Assembly (NCBI GenBank): GCA_937926195.1
Contig: CALEXZ010000063.1
Location: 1 to 60,315, forward strand
Length of the DNA: 60,315 bases
Origin: an uncultured Actinomyces sp.
GTDB taxonomy: Bacteria > Actinomycetota > Actinomycetes > Actinomycetales > Actinomycetaceae
Direction: 5' to 3'
The stretch's first letter is position 1, and each line of letters starts with the position of its first letter. A program made the translations under genes and the position numbers. Shown here piece after piece: positions 15,835-23,844 of this stretch. The notes beneath the pieces were generated by a model. That model was not told the origin of the DNA, did not search any database, and worked only from the letters and a program-made list of their open reading frames with translations.

Positions 15835-16227
15835 TCACTCGTCGGCGTCCGCCAGGGCGGCCTCAGCCAGGTCCTCAGGCAGCTCGATGAGAGGGCAGTC
15901 CTTCCACAGGCGCTCAAGGGCGTAGAACTCGCGGTCCTCGGTCTGCTGGACGTGGACCATGATGTCGCCGTAGTCGAGCAGGACCCAGTGGGCCTCCTCG
16001 AAGCCCTCGCGCATACGCCGCTTGGAGCCGGCCTTGAGCAGGGCCTCGTCGACGGCGTCGACGATGGCACGCACCTGACGGTCGGTCGCGCCGGAGGCGA
16101 TGAGGAACACGTCCGTCAGGGCAAGGCGCTCGGAGACATCGATGGCGATGATCTCGTCGGCCTTCTTGCCTGCGGCCGCGCGCGCGGCGACGACGGTCAG
16201 GCCGAGGGCCTCGGGGGTGGCGGTCAC
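15835..16227 (-). CDS. rsfS: Ribosome silencing factor RsfS
   Basis: 130-residue RsfS/Iojap protein that binds L14 on the 50S subunit and blocks subunit joining in slow growth. Motifs: KKADEIIAIDVSERLALTDVFLIASG, TDRQVRAIVDAVDEAL, and HWVLLDYGDIMVHVQQTEDR followed by EFYALERLWKDCP, all diagnostic. It lies 18 bases downstream of the acidic membrane protein gene, in the nadD operon. Confidence 0.95.
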   Translation of the reverse strand: MTATPEALGLTVVAARAAAGKKADEIIAIDVSERLALTDVFLIASGATDRQVRAIVDAVDEALLKAGSKRRMREGFEEAHWVLLDYGDIMVHVQQTEDREFYALERLWKDCPLIELPEDLAEAALADADE

Positions 16228-16245
16228 GTACGGGTCTCCTGGTGG

Positions 16246-17982
16246 TCAGTGGATGAGGGGCTGGAGCGTCTGGACGAAGGAGCTCACCGCGAAGACGTTG
16301 CCCCCGCGCACGAGGACGAACCACACGACCGTCGCCGCCACAAGGAGGATGACGAGGACGACAAGAGCGATGAGCAGCGTGCGGCGCACGCCCCGTCCCT
16401 TGCGCTCCTCGGCCACGATGGCCTTGAGCTCCTCGATGTCCTCATCGTCCACCGGCGCGGACAGCCGTGAGGAGGTCTCCAGCTCCTCGGGGGTCGGGGC
16501 GGAGACGTACTCGGGCGCGTCGACGTCGGCGACGTCGGCGACCTCGGAGCCCTCAGCGTCCCGCAGCGCCTTCCACTGAGGGTTGTCGATGCCGGAGAAC
16601 TCGTCGTCGACGGGCTGGACGGAGCTGAGCTCGCCGGTGTCGCGGTCCACGGTGCGCACGCCCTGCACCGTGGAGGGGATGCGCACGATCGGACGTCGGG
16701 CGGGCGAGGAGGGCGACATGGGCGTCGGCGGGGGCGCAGGAGCCTCGGTCGCCTCGTCCCAGGCGGCACTGTCTGGGGAGGCGAAGCCGTCCGGGGAGGC
16801 GATGCCGTAGGGGGACACGAGGCTGTCGGAGGAGTGCGCGTCCTCGTGGCGAGACCCGAGGTCCGGGCTGGCCACCTCGGGCGAGGCGTCGACGTCGCCG
16901 TGCGGGGAGGAGGTCTCGAACAGCGAGCGGCGCTCGGGCACGCCGGGAAGGCTGTCGTCGGCCTCGGAGGCCCCCGACAGCTCGTCGTCCATGGCGTCGA
17001 GGTCGACGGCGTCGAGCACACCGGTCTCCACGGCGGCGATCGCGGAGACCTCGCCAGAGGAGTAGCCCTCGGCGCCCTGCTGCACCGGAGCCTCGTCGTC
17101 CTCCCACGCGTCCTCGTCCTCCCATGACTCCTCGTCGTCCCACGAGTCCTCATCGGACCACGAGTCCTGCTGCGCGTGCGGCTCCTGCTCGTACGAGGAA
17201 CCGGTGTCGTACGAGGAAGGTGCCGTGGGCACGACCGCGTCGGGGACCATGGAGGCGACGGGCGTGGGGCGCACGGGCTCGGGGGCATCAGGAAGGTCCG
17301 CCTCGGGCAGCTCCAGCTCGGGAAGGTCAGCCCGCACGGGCTCAGGCAGCTCCAGCTCGGGAAGCTCGGCGTGCACGGGCTCGGGCAGCTCCAGCTCGGG
17401 CAGGTCAGCCCGCACAGGCTCGGGCAGTTCCAGCCCGAGCGGGTCCGCGCCCAGGTCCTCCGCCCGGGAGAGATAGCCCGGCTCGGCAGTCTCGGAGCGG
17501 TAGCGCTCCGTCGGCACGGAGCGGTAGCGCTCAACCGGCTCGGGCTCCGGGTTCCACGACCGCCTGCCGACGTCGTAGGACGAGGCCTCATCGAGCCCGG
17601 ACCACTCCTCGGTCTCGTACCTGTCGGCCTCGCGCCCGCCGTCCGTGTACCTGTCGGCCTCGTACCCGTCCTCCTCGGACTCGGCGTCGACCACCGGCTC
17701 CTCGCCCGAGACGACGCCGGCCATGACCGAGAGGTTCTCCCCCTCATAGGTCGGGTCCTGCAGGGCCCGGGCCTCCTCCTCGGTGAGCTCGCCCGCGGCG
17801 ATGGCCTCGCGCAGGGCGTCGGCCTCCTCCCGCAGGCGCCGCATCTCACGACGGGTCAGCAGTGGCTGCTGGCCCGTGAGGTAGGCCTCGCGCTCGGCGG
17901 CGCGCTCAGCCTTGCGCTGCTCACGTCGGGACCGGTGCGGGGTACCGGACTGCTCACGGTTGACGTCGGTGGAGTCGCTCAC
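16246..17982 (-). CDS. Acidic, repeat-bearing protein with one C-terminal membrane helix (function unknown)
   Basis: 578 residues from a GTG at 17982 that overlaps the nadD stop (GTGA). Segments in order: a charged N-terminus (RREQRKAERAAEREAYLTGQ, LTRREMRRLREEADALREAI), likely helical; acidic Tyr/Asp-rich spacer; a 13-residue repeat LELPEPVRADLPE present three times plus a partial fourth (DNA about 17280-17440, 39-base period); a Trp-acidic hexad repeat WSDEDS-WDDEES-WEDEDA-WEDDEA (DNA about 17090-17166); Ser/Pro/Asp-rich disorder; one membrane helix (LLIALVVLVILLVAATVVWF) about 30 residues from the end. The bulk is thus probably cytoplasmic with a short outside tail. No known domain is recognised. 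Confidence 0.85.
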   Translation of the reverse strand: MSDSTDVNREQSGTPHRSRREQRKAERAAEREAYLTGQQPLLTRREMRRLREEADALREAIAAGELTEEEARALQDPTYEGENLSVMAGVVSGEEPVVDAESEEDGYEADRYTDGGREADRYETEEWSGLDEASSYDVGRRSWNPEPEPVERYRSVPTERYRSETAEPGYLSRAEDLGADPLGLELPEPVRADLPELELPEPVHAELPELELPEPVRADLPELELPEADLPDAPEPVRPTPVASMVPDAVVPTAPSSYDTGSSYEQEPHAQQDSWSDEDSWDDEESWEDEDAWEDDEAPVQQGAEGYSSGEVSAIAAVETGVLDAVDLDAMDDELSGASEADDSLPGVPERRSLFETSSPHGDVDASPEVASPDLGSRHEDAHSSDSLVSPYGIASPDGFASPDSAAWDEATEAPAPPPTPMSPSSPARRPIVRIPSTVQGVRTVDRDTGELSSVQPVDDEFSGIDNPQWKALRDAEGSEVADVADVDAPEYVSAPTPEELETSSRLSAPVDDEDIEELKAIVAEERKGRGVRRTLLIALVVLVILLVAATVVWFVLVRGGNVFAVSSFVQTLQPLIH

Positions 17983-18665
17983 CGTCGTTCTCCTTCCTCG
18001 TGTGTCGAGCGCGCGGTCTGCTCGCGCACAACGTGGGCCGTCATCGACGTCACCCTGGACTGTCGATGGGGCCGGTAGAGGCCGTACTTGCGGATGTACT
18101 GCACGACGCCGTCGGGAACCAGGTACCACACCGGTGCTCCGCGGCTGACACGCTCGCGGCAGTCCGTCGAGGAGATGGCCATGGCGGGAACCTCGAGGTA
18201 GTCCACCCGTCCCTCGGGCAGACCCATGTCGGTCAGGACGTGACCGGGGCGGGTCACACCCACCAGGCGAGCCATGTCGAGGATCTCCTCGTTGTCCTTC
18301 CAGGTGAGGATCTGCGCGAGGGCGTCGGCTCCGGTGATGAAGTAGAGCTCGGCTCCCGGGTACTCGGCAGCGATGTCGTGCAGCGTGTCGATCGTGTACG
18401 TGGTCCCGCCGCGGTTGATGTCCACGCGCGAGACCGTGAAGCGGTTGTTAGAGGCCGTGGCGATCACCGTCATGAGGTAACGGTGCTCCGCGGCAGAGAC
18501 CTTTCCGGTCTTCTTGTAGGGCTGCGCCCAAGTGGGGACGAAAATGACCTCGTCCAGGCCGAAGACGTTCTGCACCTCCGAGGCCGCCACGAGGTGACCG
18601 TGGTGGATAGGGTCGAAGGTGCCGCCCATGATGCCGATGCGCAGCGGTCGGGAGCCGTCAGTCAC
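17979..18665 (-). CDS. nadD: Nicotinate-nucleotide adenylyltransferase
   Basis: Converts nicotinate mononucleotide and ATP to deamido-NAD. 228 residues with the nucleotidyltransferase motif GIMGGTFDPIHHGHLVAASE (T/HxGH), FVPTWAQPYKK, YFITGADAL, and ISSTDCRERV (ISSTxxR). The C-terminal 25 residues beyond RKYGLY are extra and not conserved. First gene of the nadD-membrane protein-rsfS-phosphatase operon; divergent from the GH112 gene. Confidence 0.95.
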   Translation of the reverse strand: MTDGSRPLRIGIMGGTFDPIHHGHLVAASEVQNVFGLDEVIFVPTWAQPYKKTGKVSAAEHRYLMTVIATASNNRFTVSRVDINRGGTTYTIDTLHDIAAEYPGAELYFITGADALAQILTWKDNEEILDMARLVGVTRPGHVLTDMGLPEGRVDYLEVPAMAISSTDCRERVSRGAPVWYLVPDGVVQYIRKYGLYRPHRQSRVTSMTAHVVREQTARSTHEEGERR

Positions 18666-18946
18666 CTACGGTCCTCCTCCCTGCCGTGGCGCACACGGCT
18701 CGTTCACGTTCTGCCGCGATGGGGCACGCGGCCGCACCCATACTGCCACGACAGGGGCGTTGGTCCCGGTAGCGCGGGGCGTGCCGCGACCCACCACTCT
18801 CGGAATCCACAAACAACAGATGTCTGACCTATGCTGTCGGGGCTGTCGCCCGTCGTCGGCAGACTCAGCACCGCGGCTGAGCGTCCCGGAGCCCGACCGC
18901 ACTCCCCCGACCCACGGACCCGAACCGCCAGAAGGAGCCCGGCGCC

Positions 18947-21145
18947 ATGACCCACGAGATCCCAGTCCCCCGCACGACGGGCCGCGTCACCATGCCCATC
19001 CAGGAGGGCATCGACGAGCAGATCCGGGCGCTCGCCACCGCGCTCGGCGCGGACGCCGTGCGCAACTCCGACGGCACCTGGCTGCCCGAGATCGCCTCCG
19101 AGCTCGTCGACAAGGTCTACTCCACCTACTTCCCCGCCCGCGGCGACCAGGAGTGGGCCCTGGCACACCCCGACACGCTCGTCAACCAGTACCTCATGAG
19201 CGCGCGCGTGACCGCCATGGGTGAGGGGCCGCTGAGCATCGACGTCCTCGAGGGCTACTTCCGTGAGCAGTTCACCCCCTGCTACGAGCGCGTCGAGCGC
19301 TTCTGGGAGGTCATCGACCGCACCAGCGGCGAGGTCGTGGACCCCAGCGGCTGGAGCGTGGACGAGTCCACCGGCGTGCTCACCGTCGCCGAGCCCACCG
19401 CGTGGCACGAGTACACGGTCGGCTTCCTCGCCAACCAGGTGTGGGACACCACCCAGATGTACAACTACATCACCAACGGCTGGGGCGAGACCGACCCCAC
19501 GCGCGTCAAGGAGCGCCCCTACGACGTGCGCAAGAACGGCGTGTGGGAGTACGCCCAGGACGCCCTGCGCCAGTGGCTCGAGGTCCACCCCGAGGTCGAC
19601 GTCGTACGCTTCACCACCTTCTTCTACCACTTCACCATCGCCTTCAACTCCCACGGCAAGGAGAAGTTCGTCGACTGGTTCGGCTACTCCGCCTCCGTGT
19701 CGCCCGAGGCCATCGACGCCTTCGAGGCCGAGTACGGCTACGCGCTGCGCGCCGAGGACTTCGTCGACGCCGGTTACTACAACAACCCCTTCCGGATGCC
19801 GAGCCCGCGCTTCAAGGACTGGATCAGCTTCCAGTCCCGCTTCGTCGCCTCCCGGGCCAAGGGGCTGGTGGACATTGCCCACGAGGCGGGCCGCGAGGCC
19901 ATGATGTTCCTGGGCGACAACTGGATCGGCACCGAGCCCTTCGGCGAGTACTTCCCCTCCATCGGGCTGGACGCCGTCGTCGGCTCCGCGGGCTCGGCGG
20001 CCACCACCCGGCTCATCGCGGAGATCCCCGGGGTGCGCTACAGCGAGGTCCGTTTCCTGCCCTACTTCTTCCCCGACGTCTTCAACCACGACGGCGGGGA
20101 CCCCGTCGGCCAGGCCAACGACTCCTGGCTCACCTCCCGGCGCGCCATCGTGCGCAAGCCCCTGGACCGCATGGGCTACGGCGGCTACGTCTCCCTCGCG
20201 CTGGAGTTCCCCGAGTTCATCGAGCGCATCACCGCCATCTGCCAGGAGTTCCGCGACATCCACGAGCAGTCGGCGGGCGAGCTGCCCCACAACGCCCCCT
20301 TCACGGTCGGCATCCTCAACGCCTGGGGCGCCCTGCGCTCCTGGCAGACGCACATGGTCGCCCACGCCCTGTGGTACAAGGCCGTCTACTCCTACGTCGG
20401 GGTCATCGAGGCGCTGGCCGGGCTGCCCTTCAAGGTCCGCTTCCTGTCCTTCGAGGAGGTGCGCGAGCACGGCGTGCCCGAGGAGGTCGGCGTGCTCATC
20501 AACGCCGGCGCCGCCGGCACCTCCTACTCGGGGGCCGAGGCCTGGGCCGACGGCCGCCTGGCCGAGATCGTGCGCGAGTGGGTCGCGGCCGGGCACGGTC
20601 TCATCGGCGTGGGCGAGCCCGCCGCCTACGACACGGGCGGCTCCTTCATCCAGCTCTCCGACGTCCTGGGCGTCGACCGCGAGCGCCAGCTCACGCTCAA
20701 CACGGACCGCTACCCCACCGTCGTCAAGGACCACGTCATCACCGCGGACCTGGACGGGCCCTTCGACGACGGCGAGGGCGCGGGCGGTGACGTCTACGCC
20801 GTCAGTGAGCGCACGCAGGTGCTGTCCTTGGAGGACGGCACGGTGAGGATCGCCGTCAACACCTTCGGTGAGGGCCGCGCCGTGTACTTCTCCGGCCTGC
20901 CGTACTCCTTCACCAACTCACGCACCCTGCAGCGCGCCCTGTACTGGGCGGCCGGCCGCGAGGACCTGCTGAGCCACTGGTTCGCGACCCACCCGGCCAC
21001 GGAGGTCGCCTGGTACCCGGGCAACCGCAGGATGCTGGTGACCAACAACGCCTACGAGGCCGTGACGACGACGGTCCTGGGCGAGGGGCGCCAGTGGGAG
21101 CTTGAGATCGAGCCCATGGGCTCGGTCTGGGTCGACGTCGACTGA
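18947..21145 (+). CDS. 1,3-beta-galactosyl-N-acetylhexosamine phosphorylase (GH112)
   Basis: Phosphorolyses Gal-beta-1,3-GlcNAc/GalNAc (lacto-N-biose, galacto-N-biose) to galactose-1-phosphate and the free HexNAc. 732 residues, the usual GH112 length. The N-terminal TIM barrel holds FFYHFTIAFNSHGKEKFVDW, and FLGDNWIGTEPFGEYFPSIG, whose Asp324 corresponds to the general acid; LNAWGALRSWQTHMVAHALW lies in the middle domain and a small beta domain ends the protein. No signal peptide, so the disaccharide is split in the cytoplasm. GAAGGAG lies before the ATG. No lnp-cluster partner (HexNAc kinase, GalT, GalE or dedicated importer) is adjacent. A strong terminator follows. Confidence 0.93.
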   Translation: MTHEIPVPRTTGRVTMPIQEGIDEQIRALATALGADAVRNSDGTWLPEIASELVDKVYSTYFPARGDQEWALAHPDTLVNQYLMSARVTAMGEGPLSIDVLEGYFREQFTPCYERVERFWEVIDRTSGEVVDPSGWSVDESTGVLTVAEPTAWHEYTVGFLANQVWDTTQMYNYITNGWGETDPTRVKERPYDVRKNGVWEYAQDALRQWLEVHPEVDVVRFTTFFYHFTIAFNSHGKEKFVDWFGYSASVSPEAIDAFEAEYGYALRAEDFVDAGYYNNPFRMPSPRFKDWISFQSRFVASRAKGLVDIAHEAGREAMMFLGDNWIGTEPFGEYFPSIGLDAVVGSAGSAATTRLIAEIPGVRYSEVRFLPYFFPDVFNHDGGDPVGQANDSWLTSRRAIVRKPLDRMGYGGYVSLALEFPEFIERITAICQEFRDIHEQSAGELPHNAPFTVGILNAWGALRSWQTHMVAHALWYKAVYSYVGVIEALAGLPFKVRFLSFEEVREHGVPEEVGVLINAGAAGTSYSGAEAWADGRLAEIVREWVAAGHGLIGVGEPAAYDTGGSFIQLSDVLGVDRERQLTLNTDRYPTVVKDHVITADLDGPFDDGEGAGGDVYAVSERTQVLSLEDGTVRIAVNTFGEGRAVYFSGLPYSFTNSRTLQRALYWAAGREDLLSHWFATHPATEVAWYPGNRRMLVTNNAYEAVTTTVLGEGRQWELEIEPMGSVWVDVD

Positions 21146-21227
21146 CCCGCCCGGGTGCGGCGCGCCGCCGCCCCCTCGGCACGGCCGTCGGTACGGCAGC
21201 CCGCCGCAACGTTGGCACATGAGTACT

Positions 21228-21266
21228 CAGGGCCGGGCACCACGATCCGCGTGGTGCCCGGCCCTG
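21228..21266 (+). terminator. 16-bp hairpin terminator after the GH112 gene
   Basis: Arms 21228-21243 (CAGGGCCGGGCACCAC) and 21251-21266 are perfect complements over a seven-base loop. It lies 83 bases beyond the stop and separates this gene from the glycan operon. Confidence 0.8.
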
Positions 21267-21346
21267 TGCCGCGTCCTCTCCGGAGCGGCCTCATTCCGCG
21301 GTTTCTCCTGCCTCAGGAGTCGAGGAGGCGCACCTTAAGAGCTCTC

Positions 21347-21374
21347 TCATTCTGACCTCATCGTGACCTTGACC
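21347..21374 (+). promoter_or_regulatory. Tandem 11-bp direct repeats, candidate OmpR-type operator
   Basis: TCATTCTGACC (21347-21357) and TCATCGTGACC (21358-21368) are adjacent, same-strand copies matching at 9 of 11 positions; a third TGACC follows at 21370-21374. Head-to-tail 11-base repeats are the usual binding format of OmpR/PhoB regulators (established). It stands 75 bases before the first gene of an operon that ends with an OmpR-type regulator gene, so autoregulation is an attractive inference. Confidence 0.5.
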
Positions 21375-21448
21375 GGTCTCGGGATCGTATGAACAGGCCC
21401 CCTGTGGGGCCCGCCCGCCACCAACCCGGTCGATCACAAGGAGGCACC

Positions 21449-22642
21449 ATGAGCGCCACGCCCATCAGGGTGATGCTCTACAGCCACGACGCACAGGGAC
21501 TGGGTCACCTGCGTCGTAACCTCGCCCTGGCCCACCACCTGTCCCAGCACCTTCCCAAGCTCGCCCAGGCTCCGGTCACCGGCCTGCTCGTCGCGGGGCT
21601 CACGCCCGGCGAGGGCTTCGAGGTGCCCGACGGCTTCGACTGGCTCGTGCTTCCCGGCATCGTCAAGTCACCCAACGGCTACCAGCCCCGGCGCCTGAAC
21701 TCGACGCGCGCCCAGCTGCGCGACCTGCGCTCCCAGGTCATCGAGGCGGCCCTCAACTCCTTCGCCCCCGACCTGTTCATCATCGACCGCCACCCCTACG
21801 GCGTGCGCCAGGAGCTGCTGGAGCCGCTGCGCTCGCTGCGACGCCACCACCCCGACACCCGTGTGGTCCTGGGGCTGCGCGAGGTCCTGGACGACCCGGG
21901 CACCATGGAGCGCGAGTGGGCCAACCTCGGCTCGGGCCAGCAGCTGCGAGACCTCATCGACCAGGTGTGGGTCTACGGCGACCCCACCGTGCACGACCTC
22001 ACGCGCACCGGGGAGGGCCCGAAGGTCCTGGCCGACCGGATGCGCTTCACCGGCTACCTGTCGCTCGGCAGGCGCGCCGTCGACTTCTCGGGCACCAGCC
22101 CCGTGCAGGTGCCCGAGCCCTTCGTGCTCACCACGGCCGGCGGGGGCTCGGACGCGCTGCCGCTGCTCCTGCAGTCCGCCATCATGGAGCCGCCCGAGGG
22201 GCACAAGCACATCGTGGTCTGCGGCCCCCAGCTCAGCGAGCCGGACGTCGCACGGGTCGCCCAGATCGCCGGGCCGCGCACCCGGGTCGTGAGGACCTGG
22301 CCGGGGCTCAGCCGCCACGTCAACGAGGCCGCGGCCGTCATCTCCATGGGCGGCTACAACACCGTGTGCGAGATCCTGTCGACCTCGGTCCCCTCCCTCA
22401 TCGTGCCCCGTGAGACACCCCGCCTCGAGCAGCTCATCCGGGCGCGCTCCCTGGAGCGCTGCGGCGCCGTCGACGTCCTGCGCTCCTCGGATGCGACACC
22501 CGAAGCACTGGGACAGTGGGCGGCCTCGGCCGTCAGCCGGACCGTCAGCCGTGAGCACATCGACCTTGCCGGCCTGTCGGCCGTGCCGCTGCTGGCGCAC
22601 GAGCTGCTCGCCGAGGACGTTGAGGAGGGGTGGGCAGCATGA
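21449..22642 (+). CDS. GT-B fold glycosyltransferase (MurG/UGT-like)
   Basis: 397 residues from the ATG at 21449, which has AAGGAGG upstream. The N-terminus MLYSHDAQGLGHLRRNLALA has the glycine-rich acceptor-side loop of MurG-like enzymes. The C-terminal domain has the donor-binding block GLSRHVNEAAAVISMGGYNT and VCEILSTSVPSLIVPRE, i.e. GGxNTxxE. No membrane segment. First gene of the nine-gene glycan operon; its stop overlaps the next start (ATGA). It probably adds the first or a branching sugar; donor and acceptor are unknown. Confidence 0.85.
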   Translation: MSATPIRVMLYSHDAQGLGHLRRNLALAHHLSQHLPKLAQAPVTGLLVAGLTPGEGFEVPDGFDWLVLPGIVKSPNGYQPRRLNSTRAQLRDLRSQVIEAALNSFAPDLFIIDRHPYGVRQELLEPLRSLRRHHPDTRVVLGLREVLDDPGTMEREWANLGSGQQLRDLIDQVWVYGDPTVHDLTRTGEGPKVLADRMRFTGYLSLGRRAVDFSGTSPVQVPEPFVLTTAGGGSDALPLLLQSAIMEPPEGHKHIVVCGPQLSEPDVARVAQIAGPRTRVVRTWPGLSRHVNEAAAVISMGGYNTVCEILSTSVPSLIVPRETPRLEQLIRARSLERCGAVDVLRSSDATPEALGQWAASAVSRTVSREHIDLAGLSAVPLLAHELLAEDVEEGWAA

Positions 22643-23844
22643 CCCGCATCGGCTACGTCCTCAAGGTCTACCCCCGCTTCTCTGAGACCTTCATCGTCAC
22701 CGAGATGCTGGCGCGCGAGGCGCTGGGAGACGACCTGCACGTCTACGCCCTGCGTCCCACCACCGACAGCCGCTTCCACCCCGAGATCGCACGCGTGCAG
22801 GCACGCGTGAGCTGGGTCAGGCGCCCCTTCAAGGGCGTCGAGATGTGGGAGCAGATGGCCCAGTGCCTCGACGGCGCCGACCTGGAGCGCTTCGCGCGGA
22901 TTCTGCCGGCGCTGCTCACCCTCCCCGGGGACGAGGTCGCCCAGGGCCTGGAGCTGGCCCGTCAGGTGCGCGCCGACGGCATCGAGCACCTGCACGCCCA
23001 CTTCGCCTCCCTGGCGGGACGGATGGCGTGGATCGCCTCCTCGCTCACAGGCGTGCCCTACACCGTCACCACCCACGCCAAGGACATCTTCCACGAGTCG
23101 GTGGACCCGACGTGGCTGCGGCGCATCTGCGTCGACGCCGACCGGGTCATCGCCATCAGCAGGTACAACGAGGAGTTCCTCAACCGGATGCTGGCGGGAA
23201 GCGGGGCACGCATCAGCCTGCGCTACAACGCCCTCGAGCTCGACCGCTTCGCCTACCGCGACCCCGAGCCCCTGACCACGCCGCTGCGGGTGTGCGCGGT
23301 CGGCAGGCTCGTCGTCAAGAAGGGCTTCGCCGACCTCGTCCGGGCGACGCGGATCCTCGTCGACGACGGCGTGCCGGTGCGCGTGGACATCGCCGGCGAG
23401 GGCGACGAGTACCGGGCGCTGAGCGAGCAGATCCGCTCGCTGGGGCTGACCGGGCACGTACGCCTGCTGGGGCCCATGACCCAGCAGGAGGTGCGCGAGC
23501 TCCTGGCCCGCTCCGACGTCTTCGCCGCCCCCTGCGTCGAGGCGCCCGACGGCAACCTCGACGGTCTTCCCACGGTCGTGCTGGAGTCCATGGCCTGCGG
23601 GACCCCCGTGGTGGCCACCGCCGTGTCGGGGCTGCCCGAGGTCGTGCGCGACGGCGAGACGGGTGTGCTCCTGCCCCCGGGCGTACCCGAGGAGCTGGCC
23701 CGCGCGCTGCGTGACATCGCCTCCGGAGCCACCGACACCCGTCGGCTGGCCCGGGCCGCCCGCAGCCTCATCGAGCAGCAGTTCGACTCGCGCCACCAGG
23801 CGGCGGTCCTGTCCGGCTGGCAGACGCCGGGACGACAGGGGTGA
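22639..23844 (+). CDS. GT4-family glycosyltransferase
   Basis: 401 residues. MTRIGYVLKVYPRFSETFIV is the common N-terminus of retaining GT4 polysaccharide glycosyltransferases (colanic-acid WcaL-like group). The donor site has KKGFADLVRATRILVDDG, and the E-x7-E element lies in EAPDGNLDGLPTVVLESMAC. Cytoplasmic. The ATG at 22639 overlaps the previous stop; a GTG nine bases earlier is possible but less likely. Acts in assembly of the exported glycan. Confidence 0.88.
   Translation: MTRIGYVLKVYPRFSETFIVTEMLAREALGDDLHVYALRPTTDSRFHPEIARVQARVSWVRRPFKGVEMWEQMAQCLDGADLERFARILPALLTLPGDEVAQGLELARQVRADGIEHLHAHFASLAGRMAWIASSLTGVPYTVTTHAKDIFHESVDPTWLRRICVDADRVIAISRYNEEFLNRMLAGSGARISLRYNALELDRFAYRDPEPLTTPLRVCAVGRLVVKKGFADLVRATRILVDDGVPVRVDIAGEGDEYRALSEQIRSLGLTGHVRLLGPMTQQEVRELLARSDVFAAPCVEAPDGNLDGLPTVVLESMACGTPVVATAVSGLPEVVRDGETGVLLPPGVPEELARALRDIASGATDTRRLARAARSLIEQQFDSRHQAAVLSGWQTPGRQG

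Larger units (their letters stand above)
21146..21448. other. Intergenic region between GH112 gene and glycan operon
   Basis: 303 bases with no gene. It contains the GH112 terminator (21228-21266), tandem 11-base direct repeats (21347-21368) and an AAGGAGG ribosome site at 21438-21444. The glycan-operon promoter should lie here; TATGAA at 21388-21393 is a possible -10, but a well-spaced -35 is not evident. Confidence 0.5.

Noticed and set aside
17280..17440. CRISPR-like array (39-base period)
   Set aside because: The repeats are contiguous, in frame and encode LELPEPV-type peptide repeats; there are no spacers.
18704..20734. 676-residue minus-strand frame opposite the GH112 gene
   Set aside because: Shadow frame with no recognisable motif; GH112 reading is full length and diagnostic.
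21369..21393. TTGACC (21369-21374) with TATGAA (21388-21393) as the glycan-operon promoter
   Set aside because: The spacer is only 13 bases, too short for a sigma-70-type promoter; TATGAA alone is mentioned as tentative.
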